DNA of 64,000 nt from Diphasiastrum complanatum (taxonomy: Eukaryota > Streptophyta > Lycopodiopsida > Lycopodiales > Lycopodiaceae). The translations under genes and the position numbers were made by a program. The notes under the pieces are model-generated. The model was not told the DNA's origin. It saw only the letters and a program-made list of their open reading frames with translations, and made no database searches. Below, piece by piece: positions 11,311 through 23,110 of this stretch (the first letter of the stretch is position 1; every line of letters starts with the position of its first letter). The stretch lies in NCBI GenBank assembly GCA_029204225.1, contig CM055096.1, forward strand, positions 70,455,444-70,519,443, read 5' to 3'.

Positions 11311-12440
11311 ACTCCCCCTAATTGTTGATCCTGGAATACTTTGATTCTCATATTTAAAATATTACTAAGTCTGATATGGTTGTCCATTGTCAATGCTTAT
11401 GTATGGATGTTTGTTGCCGTAGATTTTGTGCTACAATAAACCAAGGTTATCTCCTTGCTCAACACCTTCATTGTGATGTAGTGATATGTAATTTTATTAT
11501 GCTTGCTTCAAGAATGAAATCCCAAATTTAGCAATAGTGCAGTGGTGCTTTGATTGTCACAGTATAAAATAGTAGATTGAAGTTGAGCAAGATTAATATC
11601 AGATAGTAGGTTTCTCAGCCATATGGCCTCCTTTGTAGCATTAGTGGGAAAAATGTATTCTGATTAAGTAGATGATAATGCCACATCTGTTTGCTTCATG
11701 TTGTTCCATGATATTGAGCCTTTGTTAAATAGGAAGACAAAACCAAATGTAGACTTTCTAATGTCAAAATTCCCAGTCCAATCAGCATTTATAAATCCTT
11801 CGAGAGTATTGAGAGTTTGACTACATTCATTACAGATGCACAAATCTTTTGTGGCTTGTAGACACTTCAAAACTTTCAGAAGTGCTTTATGGAACCATGC
11901 TATGGGGGACTACATTAACCCATATAGAGCCTTGTGTAATTTGCATACAAGGTGCTTCTTACCTGGAGACATGAAAATGTCTTCTTCAATAGTTCCATTA
12001 AGAAATGTAGTTTGCACATCCATTTGATGAACTTCAAGATCAATTGTCACTACATATGACAAAAGAGTTCAAATTGATGTGTGTTTTACCATGGGGTTGA
12101 ATGTTTCAAAATAGTCAGTATTGGAATTTGTGAGAATCCTCTTGCAATGAGTCAAGCCTTAAATCAATCCACTTGACCATCAACCTCTTAGATTTGAAAA
12201 TCCATTCATTTGAAATAGTATTTCGACCTTCAGGTAGCTCCATGACTGTCCAAGTCTTGTTTCCCGTAATGCATTGTATTCTTTGTCCATGGCCACCTTC
12301 CCTTGATCTACATTAACATGAGACATGGCTTCTTGGACTGAATTTGGTTTTGCAACAAAATGGCAATAAGCTTCATTGATATATCTTGTTGCTAGATATC
12401 TTGGTCTTGATGGTCTTCTAATTGGAATGAATTGCTCCAA
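11311..12440 (-). pseudogene. Ty1/copia pol remnant (reverse transcriptase to RNase H) with polypurine tract
   Basis: Translated minus-strand pieces follow copia order. At 12440-12180 are residues of the linker and RT start (EAMSHVNVDQGK, NGFSNLRG-like). About 12140-11880 gives RT residues including VHQMDVQTTFLNG and KLHKALYGL. 11870-11664 gives RNase H (INADWTGNFDIRKST, SWNNMKQTDVALSS). About 11640-11540 gives EAIWLRNLL and a YCDNQSTTA motif. Several stops and frameshifts break it. A polypurine tract, AGGGGGAG (11319-11312), precedes the LTR start TGTTGC at 11311. gag, protease and integrase are absent, so the element is dead. Confidence 0.85.
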
Positions 12441-14485
12441 CTGTGGTTGAGTTGTATTTTCATCCGAGTTAGTCTTAATAATAGGTTGAATTGAAGTGAT
12501 GGGAGTATCATTCCTTCATTCATTTCACAATTTCTAAAGGATAGTTTGTTATAGCTTAGTCATAGATTTACGTGTGTGATAATGTACCATCACATATATC
12601 CAACAATTATATTACAAGTCATTTTATTGTCTTGCTATATGTAGAACTTTTGGAGATATTGTTTTATGGTCAAGCCAACAGAAGCACATTATTTTCATCT
12701 GACTCATATTTGTGTTGAAGTACAAAAAGTGTGCTTTCGAGAATATGTTAAGAAATATTTACTATATTGCAATGATCAGTTTTGTGTCTCTATTAGACTG
12801 GTCATTTTGCGAGTATAAAGGACAAGTGACTTAATTATGGCTACTGGCAGCGACGAGGCAGACTGCAAGAACCAGGCACCGGAGCTTAAAGGTTGTGATG
12901 GGCATTGGAGGGAATGGAATTTGGAATCTGGATGTCTGATGGAGACTCGAGACTCGACACGGTCAAGACTTAAGAGTGGAAACTTGGAGAGGAAAATGAA
13001 TGATGCTACTGCTCACATGGGTCGCAACTATGCGTGCATGGTGAGACTCATCACCATTTGAGTAATTTTGGACATGCGGTACTGCAATTACGGTCGACTA
13101 TATATTGTGTTGAGCACTCTTATTTTTTGTGGCTTTTAGTGATGGATATGATGATGGTTACCAAATTTCACGTACCACTAGCCTACTTTTCAGCATAAAT
13201 TCCAAGTTGCTTTGTCTTTCACCACATCATGTATAAAATATGTATATTGCAACGATCACAACCAATCGTGCGATCTCCATCAGCTCTATAAACTAGAGCT
13301 GGCTCTCAAAGCTTCACGCTTTGCCCATTTGTGTTTGCAGTGTCCTGATTCCATCATGAATCGTACATGTAAGTCCTATCCAATCCAATGACCCAAGTCC
13401 AATATGAGATAGCTACCCCCTGATGATCATCTCGTGTCATCTTGCAGTCCCTATCAGGTATCCCAATGTCATCACCGATCTCGAAGATCTGAGCATCTAC
13501 CCTATAGTGCCCCACCTGTATTCTCCCAAACTAGCTCCAAGCCAAGTCCCTCACATGATTGTGCATGCCAATATCCCTCCAAGTGAGCTTGTGAGATCTT
13601 CTATGGCCCGAACCAAACAATCTGCACCTTGTCATCACTGGCATCTACATCCCTGATGCATCATCATTGGCATCTACATCCTTGATGCAATATTGATATG
13701 GAAAATTGACTTGCGTTTCATTTTCTCTTGATTTCTTCAGGCCCTTTCAAAGCCCATCTTCATGGTTGAAGAAGATCCGACAGCCCATGTTGATTTCAAA
13801 CCAATGGATCCTATCCGTCGATCTAGTGTGGAGCTCCACCAACGAATTGTGAAGGATTTCAGATCATTTATGATCCAATCCATGTCCCTAATCTTTGGTT
13901 ACAAAAGAAGATACTCTACCATTTTCACCAAATATCAGTATCTATACACAAAATGAGATGCAAACTCTAATAGAACTTGAGAAAACATGAATCAAATGAT
14001 AAAGTACTATTGTTGTCTGTACAAAACTAGCAAGCTACTGTAGTTCACACGTGTGGATCCAAAAATAACAAATATAGATAATTCTACACATAGAATTGTA
14101 TGCAATCACAAGTATCGTGCACCAATGGATAGTAGAACCCAAGAAAACCATATATAAGCATGAAATGAGATAGATAATAGAGAAGGTGTGTCTCTCCATG
14201 AGTTTTCTCCTTTTATAGTAGGTCTAATACCTATTTGGCCACTTGTTTTTCCCTCCAAAATGCTAACCCTACTATTTGTGGGTCTAGATTCAAAGTACCC
14301 AACATTTAAATTTGAATCTACTCAAACTCACCTTCTAACTTTTCCCTCACTTTCAAAAAGTGTCTATTCAAATGAAATTTAGACTAATGAACTTTGAAAA
14401 GTCAATCTCTAAGTCAAAAAACAAAGTTGGCCTCAATTTGCCAAATATGGAAATATAGCAAATATGATCAAACTAGTTGAATCTT
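12441..14485. other. Intergenic; no gene recognised
   Basis: Short open frames here (about 12837-13061, 13423-13656 and 13762-13956) show no family motif and read as chance. A 20-25 bp phrase containing ggcatctacatcc is duplicated near 13630-13690. The stretch below 14485 is probably 3' LTR of the adjacent minus-strand copia element, starting TGTGAAAGATTC next to a GAAGAGGGAG polypurine tract. Its LTR partner was not found. Confidence 0.35.
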
Positions 14486-17400
14486 TCACACTCCCTCTTC
14501 AACTAGTTTTAGCATGGACTTTGATAACACTCTAAGTGATGTCCTATGCTTCATGAAGAAGTCCTTTCCCAATGCTTTGATGAAGATATCAACTACACAT
14601 TCCCTTGAGGACACATGTTGAAGCTCCACCTCCTTTGCAATGACTTGCTCCCTCACAAAATGTTGTTGCACCTCAACATGCCTGCTCCTTGCATAGTTTT
14701 GACCATAGAACTTTGATCCATCATAAGAATGTTCTTCTTCCTAAGAATAGATCTCCTTTCAATGATCATGTAATGCTCAAAATAGAAGCAACCATAATTG
14801 ATATAGAGAATAGTGTCCACTTGGGATGCTTCACTATTTCTTACATCAATTTTGCATGTCAAGAAGTAACTAGTACATGAAGAATCAAATAGAATGTAAA
14901 TGAAATCATTCCACCATGCTTCCAACTCTTAACTCTCTGGAAATATACAACAAACAAACAATTAATGTGAGTAATCAACATTTGCTTGCATGTTTCCTCC
15001 TTCTTTGTCCTTTGTTGCCATGTATCCACCATGGCACTCCATGAATGATCCTCCATCTCCATCTTGCCACAAGAAGCCATCAAGCCTTGGAAATCCATGA
15101 GTAAGTGAGTTCATCCATGATACTAAATCAGCACCACATGACTCCATAAACCAAACAAGTTTTACTAGTCCATCTTCAAGATCTACTTGACACAAGAAAA
15201 TGACCATGAATTCACCAAAAATTGACAATCTCCAAACATTGGCACTAAGTAGCTCAACACTTGAGAACTTAGCCATGGATGAGTGATATAATGAGCCTCC
15301 AATAGCTTCATTTCCATCAACAAAACTAGTCAAGAATGCTAGTACAAATCCACCATCAAAGTGATGCTCACCAACAATGTAGCCAGTTTTACCATAACTT
15401 GACAGTTTGTAACATCCACATGAAAATGCTCAAACATGAGATAGTACAAGTAAAGTAGACTTGAACAACACTTCCTTGCTGCTCTTTGACCTTACTTGAG
15501 TCTTCAATAAGCTGCAAAAATATATCCATAACATCTTTGCCAATTACCTCTCCTTTGATGCTCTTGACTAGCTCCAAATTGCCAACTTCCTTTTTGCCTT
15601 GTTGAAGTCCTTTGAGATCAACCTCTTGATCATCGACTTGACCATCAAAGTCATTGAAAAAACTTTGTTTTCCAAATCCATTACTTGATTTTACATCAAG
15701 ATAACATCCATCCCTTGCATAGCACCATCTACACAAGAAGATCCTCCAAAACGTGTGAGTAAAGCAAAGTGAGTCGCTTCCACCTCCTTACCTTTCTCTT
15801 GATCATCAAAGGTATCAAAGATATGAATATCTTCAGACCTGAACCTCTAGAAATACTCCCTCTCAAACATATGATCGCGATCCAACAAGATCTCATCAAT
15901 TCTTGATCTCGAATTTCCACAAAGGTTAGTGAAAACAATGCCACCAACGGTCACCATCATAAATCAAAAGATAGATTCCAAAATTTCCATCCAACATGAA
16001 GTAGAGTAGGTGAAGATGAGTATCAAACCTAATAAATCCAGCCCTCTTGAGTCCATAACAAACCTCAATAAGCTCACCAATGAGATCTCCCTTGCCTTGA
16101 ATAAATTGCCTCTCGATTTGCTCCATGTAGTCTTCTCCAACCAACCTTTTGCCATCTTGATCATGAGTGATCAATTCACAATCATAGAGTCCTTTGAGTT
16201 GATGAAGAGATGTGAGATCCATGCCTTGGATCTTTCCAAGAGCCAATCTTCCATTGCTCTTTCCTTCATAAGAATCCCTCTTAATGAATGCATCATAAGA
16301 AGTAGAAACCTCAAAGACATTAGAAGCCATAAAAAAAATTATTAGTACCTTCAACATAAGGATGATTGAAGTACTCTCTTTTTTCAAACAAGAACTTCTA
16401 CTCAATGATTTAGGTAATGACTCATATGATAATGATTCTTTCTCACTATCATTCACAATGACATCATTCAAAGTACATCCTACTTTGAACTCTTCACATA
16501 CTTCTCTTCTTCTTGACTTGTGACTATCTGCCTCACCAAGTCTCATGATAGAACCATTTGATCTACTCTCTTTATGAAGAAATGTGACTGGAATTGCTGC
16601 AAAAATGACTTTCTTGGACTCATCACGAAAGAATGTATAAGAATCACCTCCTTCATGCATGCACTAGCAATATCTTTTTCCATATAATCAAAGAAATCAT
16701 TAGCAACAACCTTCCAAGGAAGAACCTTCACCTCCATTGATGAAGTTAGCTCTTTCCTTTTTTTTTTGCATGCTTTCACTTGCCACAAAGAACCATTGAA
16801 ACACCATCATTATCCTCAAGACTAGCCAAGTTAGCACAAAGATTAACATCTCCGAGAAGCATATTAGATCTTGACCTAGATCTAGCATAAGGAATCTTGT
16901 TAGACTTTGCATAAGATCCACCAATCTTATTGATGCTGAAAGAGAACTTTGGAAAGTTTAGACCAATCTCCTTTTCCGTTCCATCCTTTTTGTTAGCCAT
17001 AACAAAAGCATCAAGCTTGAAAAGTCTACCTTGTCTATTGCCCCTAGCAACCAAGATTTCTTCCTTTGTAATGAAACAAGCATCACCACCAAACTTTACC
17101 ATGTATCCTTTCTCTATCATTTGACCAACACTTAGCAAATTCTTTGAAAGTGAAGGAATGTAAATAACACCATCAAGTCTTTTTTTCCTATTAGTGAAAG
17201 ACAAATAGGAACTGAACCAATACCTTCAATCACACACTCACCACCATTGGCCATGTGAATTGATTTCTTGGCTCCATCATAAGTGAACAAAGAAGTAAAA
17301 GAACTCCTTGTGACTAGTCATGTGTGAACTAGCTCCACTATCAATCCACCATGAATCTTTGTCACCTTCACTTGATATTAGACTTGAAGAACACATCAAA

Positions 17401-18139
17401 AGAGAATCACCACCACCTAGATCCTCATCATTAGTAGTAAAGTTGATTTGCTTGTTACCTTCATCTCTCTTCTTCTTGTAGCACTCACTTGCAAAGTGCC
17501 CTTTGATGCCACAATAGAAGCACTTGAGCTTTGATCTATACTTTAAAAAATGTTAGCATGAGCATCCAACAAGCCATTAAGAATCACTTGAACAAGCTCT
17601 CCTTCCTTAATGCTTTCATCAATGCAAGCCAACTCATCATTCAATACTTTCATCCTCAAAACAAAAGTACTTGGACTTTTTTCATTCTTTTGCAAACAAG
17701 AAAAGATTTGCCTTCTTAGAGTCAACACTCTAGAAGTAGACTTGGATTCATAAAGCTTCTTCAATGAATCCCAAGCTTCCAACGATGACGTGCATTTACC
17801 AACTTCCTTGAGAAGCTCATTGGTAACATTCATCTTTATCATGTGTAGAGCCTTCTTAGCCCTCTTGTCATACCTCACTTGATATTGTTGCATTGCTGGT
17901 CTCTCCTCCAAACCTACAACAATATCCAAAACATCATTCATCTCAAGAAGTGATTCCATCCTCACTTTCCACAATTTATAGCTACTTGAAATAAACCTAT
18001 CATTGGCTTCCAACATGACTCCAATTGAGGTTGCCATGTAGCAATTGTTGTGAATACAAACGAAATTCTTATTAAAGGATCTTGGATTACTTAGAGAACG
18101 GAGATTGCGAGCTGTTCTTTCTGTGTTGAATAAGATCAT
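14486..18139 (-). pseudogene. Ty1/copia element, decayed, gag to RNase H
   Basis: Minus-strand order fits copia. Gag is at 18139-17543, with a likely initiator Met at 18037. A CX2CX4HX4C zinc knuckle (CFYCGIKGHFASEC) lies near 17520. The protease active site WWIDSGASSHMT lies near 17350. The GAG-pre-integrase region is 17204-16776 (IPSLSKNLLSVGQM). A diverged RT remnant occupies about 16250-15930 (EDYMEQ, CYGLKRAG, then YLLIYDG in place of the YVDD motif). The RNase H tail ends at 14486 (REQV, ELQHVSS, DIFIKALGKDF). The integrase core and most of the RT palm are missing or unrecognisable; 15900-14900 does not align with standard copia blocks and may be an insertion. Many frameshifts are present. 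Confidence 0.8.
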
Positions 18140-18708
18140 CAGTGTAGGATGATGCTAACAAAAATGATGCACTCAGAAAAATGCAAAATGCTAGCTCAAA
18201 CTCTGGTGACAAACTGATAAAACAGATCTCGAACGATTCACAAAACTTTTCGTGAAACTCAAATTATTTCTATTCGAGTTGGATCAATCAGGCTCTGCAA
18301 CACAACGAAATGAAACGAGATGAAATCTGGAAGAAAACGAAGCGAAGTGAAACTTAGGTGAGCTATGACATTGATTCATGCTGGAAGCACAGAGATCGTG
18401 AAACGACACGAAACGAAACGAAGCGAAAGAGTTTGTGACAAGATCAATCGAACTGCAACGAGACGAGACGAAACAAGACAAAACAAAACGAAGATGAGCT
18501 CTATAATTGATTTACCCTTATGGCTAAGTGATCGCAAAGCGAAGCGAGGTGAAACATGAAGCGAAGGAGTTCGCGAACAAGATCAGTTTGTCAAGAATTC
18601 AGATGTGATCGCTGGTCACTGTCGGCGATGTATTACTCCTACAATCCTTCAGAGAGTAGTCAGACACTGCTGATCTATGTTAACAGATTAATGTGGCATT
18701 CAACAAGC
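18140..18708. repeat. Purine-biased ACGAA-type low-complexity tract
   Basis: From about 18297 to 18560 the plus strand repeats variants of GAAACGAA, GAAGCGAA and GAGACGA, a degenerate 5-10 bp simple repeat. No gene is present. It separates the minus-strand copia remnant from the plus-strand copia element that starts near 18709. Confidence 0.6.
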
Positions 18709-19338
18709 GACACACTGGCCAAGTGGCCAAAATACCTTAGAAATCATTTTTAAGGCACCTTCGTCTTTTTCACCTTTTTCGCTCCTTAGCGAAAAATATG
18801 ACACACTGGCCAAGTGGCCAGAATACCTCATAAATCATTTTTAAGACACCTTCACCTTTTCGGCCTTTTTTGTTTTTTCCACATTTTTGGCTGACCGACT
18901 TCGCCAACTTATGAGTAACCTTAAATACGCTGGACAAACAAATATCCCAAAGGCAGTTGGCGGTTACCAACTTTTGTACAAATTGGCATAAATAACCTTA
19001 AAGGCTTGTAAGATATTTCCTCTCTTGTAAATCTCTATATTAGCTGAATCAAGCTATGTAAGTGCTAATTTTTGAAATTTCACTTTCAATCAGAGTTATC
19101 TGTAGCCAACATTATCACGCTCAGCAAGCTGAAGTTATTACTTCAAGCCATTGTACTCACTGTTGATATTTTTATCAGAGTGCAATTTTTGTCTCACTAT
19201 TGCGTCGTTCATTTGTGCAAACTGTATGAATTCTTCAACTTGAATATTTCTGTTGCTAACTGTTGCATTTCTATTCCTACATGCCTACACTATGAGCAAC
19301 TGAGCCTCCGCTGCGCTCACGGCCACCATTTTATAACA
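18709..19338 (+). repeat. 5' LTR of the copia element (left-truncated)
   Basis: The LTR matches 22294-23110 in pieces. It starts with two copies (18709 and 18800) of an about 91-bp unit containing the near-palindrome CTGGCCAAGTGGCCAG and poly-pyrimidine runs. It ends ...ttataaca at 19338, directly before the primer-binding site. The block 18986-19241 is present in the 3' LTR in inverted orientation. Confidence 0.75.
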
Positions 19339-19350
19339 TGGTTTCAAAGC
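19339..19350 (+). other. Primer-binding site for initiator Met tRNA
   Basis: TGGTTTCAAAGC directly abuts the LTR end. It differs at two positions from the common plant copia PBS, TGGTATCAGAGC, which pairs with the 3' end of tRNA-iMet. Confidence 0.7.
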
Positions 19351-19481
19351 AAGCATTTCAGTAATCTGCATTTCTACTGTGGATTATCGGTCTTGTTTCT
19401 ATCAAGACGTCTTTCGAACAAACGCGCAGCCAACAGTATTTCGACAATCGTTGTTTCTAGCAACGATCTCGTTCAACCAGA

Positions 19482-20302
19482 ATGGATCGATCATCTAGTT
19501 CATCTCTCATTGACAAACTCGATGGAGATAACTACCATCTCTGGAAATTCAAGATGAAGGTTATACTTCTAGCCAAAGAACTGTGGGACATCGTTGATGG
19601 CACAAAGCTCAAACCAAAAGGTGATGCAGCTGTCATCACCAAGTGGAGGCTGAGAGATGGCAAATCATTTGCCATGATCACCTCAACATCAAGGACACTC
19701 AGGTCAGCCACATACGTGCTGCTCAGATGGACTAAGGATGCATGGGACATCCTATCAACTCTCTACGACATTAGAGACGTTACATCCAAGCTTCATCGAA
19801 ATTCTTCAACCTCAGAATGTCTGAAGCAGATAGTGTTTCGAGCCGCCTCAACACTTTCAAAAATCTTATGGAGCAGATGACTACAACAAGCTTAGTCATA
19901 GAAGATTTCGATGCACTCATGACTCTATTATCGAGTCTACCTGAAGCCTACAAAAATTGGATAATGGCAATTTCTACACAGGAGCACCTCACTCTATCAA
20001 GAGTAATCTCGCTGCTCCTACAAGAGGAGATCATAAAATCAACATCCTCCTCAGGCTCAGGATTGGATCCTCAAGCTTTGTATTCAAAAAATCAAAAGTT
20101 TAGATCCAAGAGATCTACAAAGTTAGGCTCTACTGACAAAAAGAGCAACATGCAGTCTGGACCAAATTTCGGTTCAGGATTGAATTCAAGCTCTTCATCA
20201 TTCCAACCTGTGCAGAAACTATTCTGCAAATACTGTAAGAGGATTGGTCACGAAATCAAGGACTGCCAAATTTTGAAGTACAACAACGAAAAGAAGAAGT
20301 AG
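19482..20302 (+). pseudogene. copia gag with zinc knuckle, one frameshift
   Basis: The frame starts at 19482 (MDRSSSSSLIDKLDGDNYHLWK), the usual copia gag opening with a LDGxNYxxW motif. Near 19800 the frame shifts, and the rest continues from about 19803 (SEADSVSSRLNTFKNLMEQ) to a stop at 20302. Near 20225-20265 there is a CX2CX4HX4C knuckle (CKYCKRIGHEIKDC). The product would be a nucleocapsid protein that packages element RNA. One indel is enough to explain the break. Confidence 0.85.
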
Positions 20303-20397
20303 TTCCAACAACAAGCACATAGTGCTACAACCAGTCACTCAAATCGACAACAACAACAACAAGATGAAGCAGCTTTCATGACCAAAGTCAGAGAATA

Positions 20398-20880
20398 ACA
20401 AGATATCGATTCCTGGTATCTAGACTCCGGAGCAACACAACACATGACTCACCATCGTGACTGGTTCAAAGACTATAAGTCGTTCACCCACTCTCGAGTT
20501 GTGCAACTTGGAGACAACTCATCACACTCAATTGAAGGTGAAGGAACAATCAGGGTTGAATTCAAAAGAGGTGAAGTTAAGTTGATGTCCAACATTTTCC
20601 ACATTCCAAATCTGACCAAGAATCTGCTCTCAATAAGCAGAATCACCGATTCAGATCGAAGGGTCAAATTTGATTTAGAAGACTGCACAATTCTTGACAA
20701 ATTCCGGAAGGTCTAAGCCTACGAAAGAAGAAGCGGTTATCTATACAAACTCAGCCATTGCTATTTTTCTAACAATCAAGCTCTTCACACAACAACTTCG
20801 AATCAACCGATATGGTGTGGCATTTTAGACTAGGCCATCTTAACTACAACAATATTCAGCAAATGTCAGCTCAGAGTTTG
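20398..20880 (+). pseudogene. copia protease and GAG-pre-integrase segment
   Basis: DSWYLDSGATQHMT at about 20408 is the aspartic-protease active-site region of copia polyproteins. It is followed by NIFHIPNLTKNLLSISR (near 20600) and the histidine motif WHFRLGHLN (near 20820). The frame is interrupted by a stop near 20716. Integrase, which should follow, is deleted. Confidence 0.8.
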
Positions 20881-20911
20881 GTGCAAGATCTGTCGTTAGT
20901 CAGCAAGCCAA

Positions 20912-21370
20912 CTTCTTCATCGGCTCACTTATGTATGCAATGATTTGCACGTGACCAGATCTTGCATATTCGATCAGTGCACTCAGCCAGTTCCTATAAA
21001 ATATAGGCTTAATTCATTGGAAGGCACTAACAAAGTTCATGAAGTATATCCAGGCAATGAAAACACTCAGCATCCGCTATGGAGGCAGCCACACTGTCAA
21101 TATCCTCGAAGCCTACACATATGCGGATCGGGCAGGAGATGTCGACACCAGAAAATCAACTTCTGGATTTGTATTTTTATACAACCAAGGGCCAATCTCA
21201 TGGAACAACCGGAAGCAAGCCTCAGTTGCATTATCATCAATGGAATCCGAATACATAGTTGCCACAAATGCAACCAAAGAGACGATCTGGCTTAGGCAAC
21301 TATTGTCTCGGAAGCCAAATTCAACGAGATCGACCCAGCAGACTGATCTTTATCAGTCAACAACGTGCTG
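20912..21370 (+). pseudogene. copia RT end and RNase H, first copy
   Basis: Two frames give the RT end (GSLMYAMICT, then PDLAYSISALSQF) and RNase H (YADRAGDVDTRKSTSGFVF, ISWNNRKQASVALSS, ESEYIVATNATKETIWLRQLL). A stop in the cysteine-threonine-arginine region (tgcacgtga) and frame changes break it. Confidence 0.85.
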
Positions 21371-21475
21371 AAAAAGTATGGAATGGCCAATTGCAAACCC
21401 AGTAACTTTCCACTCGACCCTTGACTAAAACTATCAAATTAACAGTCTCCTCAAACTGAGGCAGAAAAGGAGGAG

Positions 21476-22105
21476 ATGAAGTGCTACTCGTTTCAATCCA
21501 TCATCGGCTCACTGATGTACGCAATGATCTGCACGCGACCAGACCTTGGTATATTCAATCAGTACACTCAGCCAATTTATGTCAAATCCAGACATAGCTC
21601 ATTGGAAAGTGCTAACAAAGGTCATGAAGTACATTCAGGCAATGACAACCATCTGCTATGGAGACAACCAAACTGCCAATATCCTTGAAGCCTACACAGA
21701 TGCAGATTGGGTTTAGGGAACAGCTGAAAGCAGACCTCATTTGCATTATCATCAACAGAATCCAAATACATAGTTGCCACAAATGCAACCAAAGAGGCGA
21801 TCTGGCTTAGACAACTGCTTGCAGACCTCAATCTTGCACAACCACTTCCTACAACAATCTATTGTGACAATCAAAGCACAATAGCGCTATCTCTCAATCC
21901 GAGATTTCACTCTCAAAGCAAACATATAGAAATCAGATATCACTACCTTAGAGAAAAAGTGCAGAGTAAGGAAGTAGTATTGATTTTCTGCAAAACAAAT
22001 TACATGGTAGCAGATTACTTCACAAAGGCTCTATCAAAGGAGCAACATCTCAGATTTAACGATATGTTAAATATGAAGATCAAAGTTTTTCAGGATCCAC
22101 ATTAA
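21476..22105 (+). pseudogene. copia RT end and RNase H, second copy, reaching the polypurine tract
   Basis: About 21490-21840 repeats the first copy in the same orientation with substitutions and a deletion of the RKSTSG-to-KQ segment. It then continues further than copy 1: EAIWLRQLL, a YCDNQSTIALS motif, KHIEIRYHYLREKV, FTKALSKEQ and a stop at 22105. The polypurine tract AAGTGGGAG follows at 22104-22112, overlapping the stop codon, and the LTR starts at 22113. Confidence 0.85.
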
Positions 22106-22112
22106 GTGGGAG

Positions 22113-23110
22113 TTTTAGATTCCTTATACTCAGTCTTAAACAGATTGTTCAAGTAATGAGCATCTTGAAAAACCGAAGGCCGACAACATATTTTTAGGCC
22201 TTCACATTTTTCCCTTTTGAGATTTTCTATGCCTTAGAAATCATTTTAAGGTACCTTCGTTTTTTTCGCCTTTTTTCGCTCCTTAGTGAATGCGACACAC
22301 TGGCCAAGTGGCCAGAATACCTTAGAAATTATTTTTAAGGCACCTTCATCTTTTTCGTCTTTTTTGCTTCTTAGCAAAAAATGCGACACACTGGCCAAGT
22401 GGCCAGAATACCTTAGAAATCATTTTTAAGGCACCTTCGTCTTTTTTGCTCCTTAATGAAAAATGCAACACACTGGCCAAGTGACCAGAATACCTTAGAA
22501 ATCATTTTGAAGGCACCTTCACCTTTTTGGCCTTTTTCGTTTTTCCTACATTTTTGGCTGACCAACTTTGCCAACTTATGAGTAACCTTAAAAACAGCTG
22601 GACAAACAAATATCCCAAAGGCGGTTGGTAAGTGGTAAATCTTTGAAATCAACTTTCTATCTTGAAGATGCAAGAAGGTGATTTGCTTACAAACCACTTG
22701 ACGAAGATCAAGGATCTTCGAGAGGAGCTTCTTAGTATTGATGAGGTGATTGAGAACTCACAATTTGTCAAGTTGAAGAATTCATACAGTTTGCACAAAT
22801 GAACGACGCAATAGTGAGACAAAAATTGCACTCTGATAAAAATATCAACAATGAGTACAATGGCTTGAAGTAATAACTTCAGCTTGCTGAGCGTGATAAT
22901 GCTGGCTACAGATAACTCTGACTGAAAGTGAAATTCCAAAAATTAACACTTACATAGCTTGATTCAGCTAATATAGAGATTTACAAGAGAGGAAATATCT
23001 TACAAGCCTTTAAGGTTATTTATGCTAGTAACTGCTGTGTTTCCATTCCTACACGCCTACGCTCTGAGCAACCGAGCCTCCGCTGCGCTCATGACCATCG
23101 TTTTACGACA
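22113..23110 (+). repeat. 3' LTR of the copia element, internally rearranged
   Basis: The LTR begins just after the polypurine tract (ttttagattcc) and ends ...ttacgaca at 23110, parallel to the 5' LTR end. It carries about four copies of the palindrome-containing unit (partial near 22229, then 22294, 22385 and about 22467; spacing 82-91 bp). 22636-22769 is foreign and encodes a copia gag-like fragment (MQEGDLLTNHLTKIKDLREE). 22770-23025 is the inverted form of 18986-19241, both exactly 256 bp. 23026-23110 returns to direct orientation. Confidence 0.8.

Larger units (their letters stand above)
18709..23110 (+). mobile_element. Ty1/copia retrotransposon, internally deleted
   Basis: Two related LTRs (18709-19338 and 22113-23110) bracket an internal region with primer-binding site, gag, protease motif, GAG-pre-integrase and RNase H, in that order. 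Integrase and nearly all of the reverse transcriptase are missing: sequence jumps from the LGHLN-type pre-integrase motif near 20840 to the end of RT near 20915. The RNase H end is present twice. The 5' LTR appears truncated on its left because the U3 start seen at 22113 has no counterpart before 18709. The element cannot be autonomous. The bases after the 3' LTR (tcacc, 23111-23115) could be a target duplication, but the left partner is lost. Confidence 0.85.

Noticed and set aside
13021-13035. gcaactatg resembling the hAT-like terminus
   Set aside because: No partner end, palindrome or target duplication was found near it.
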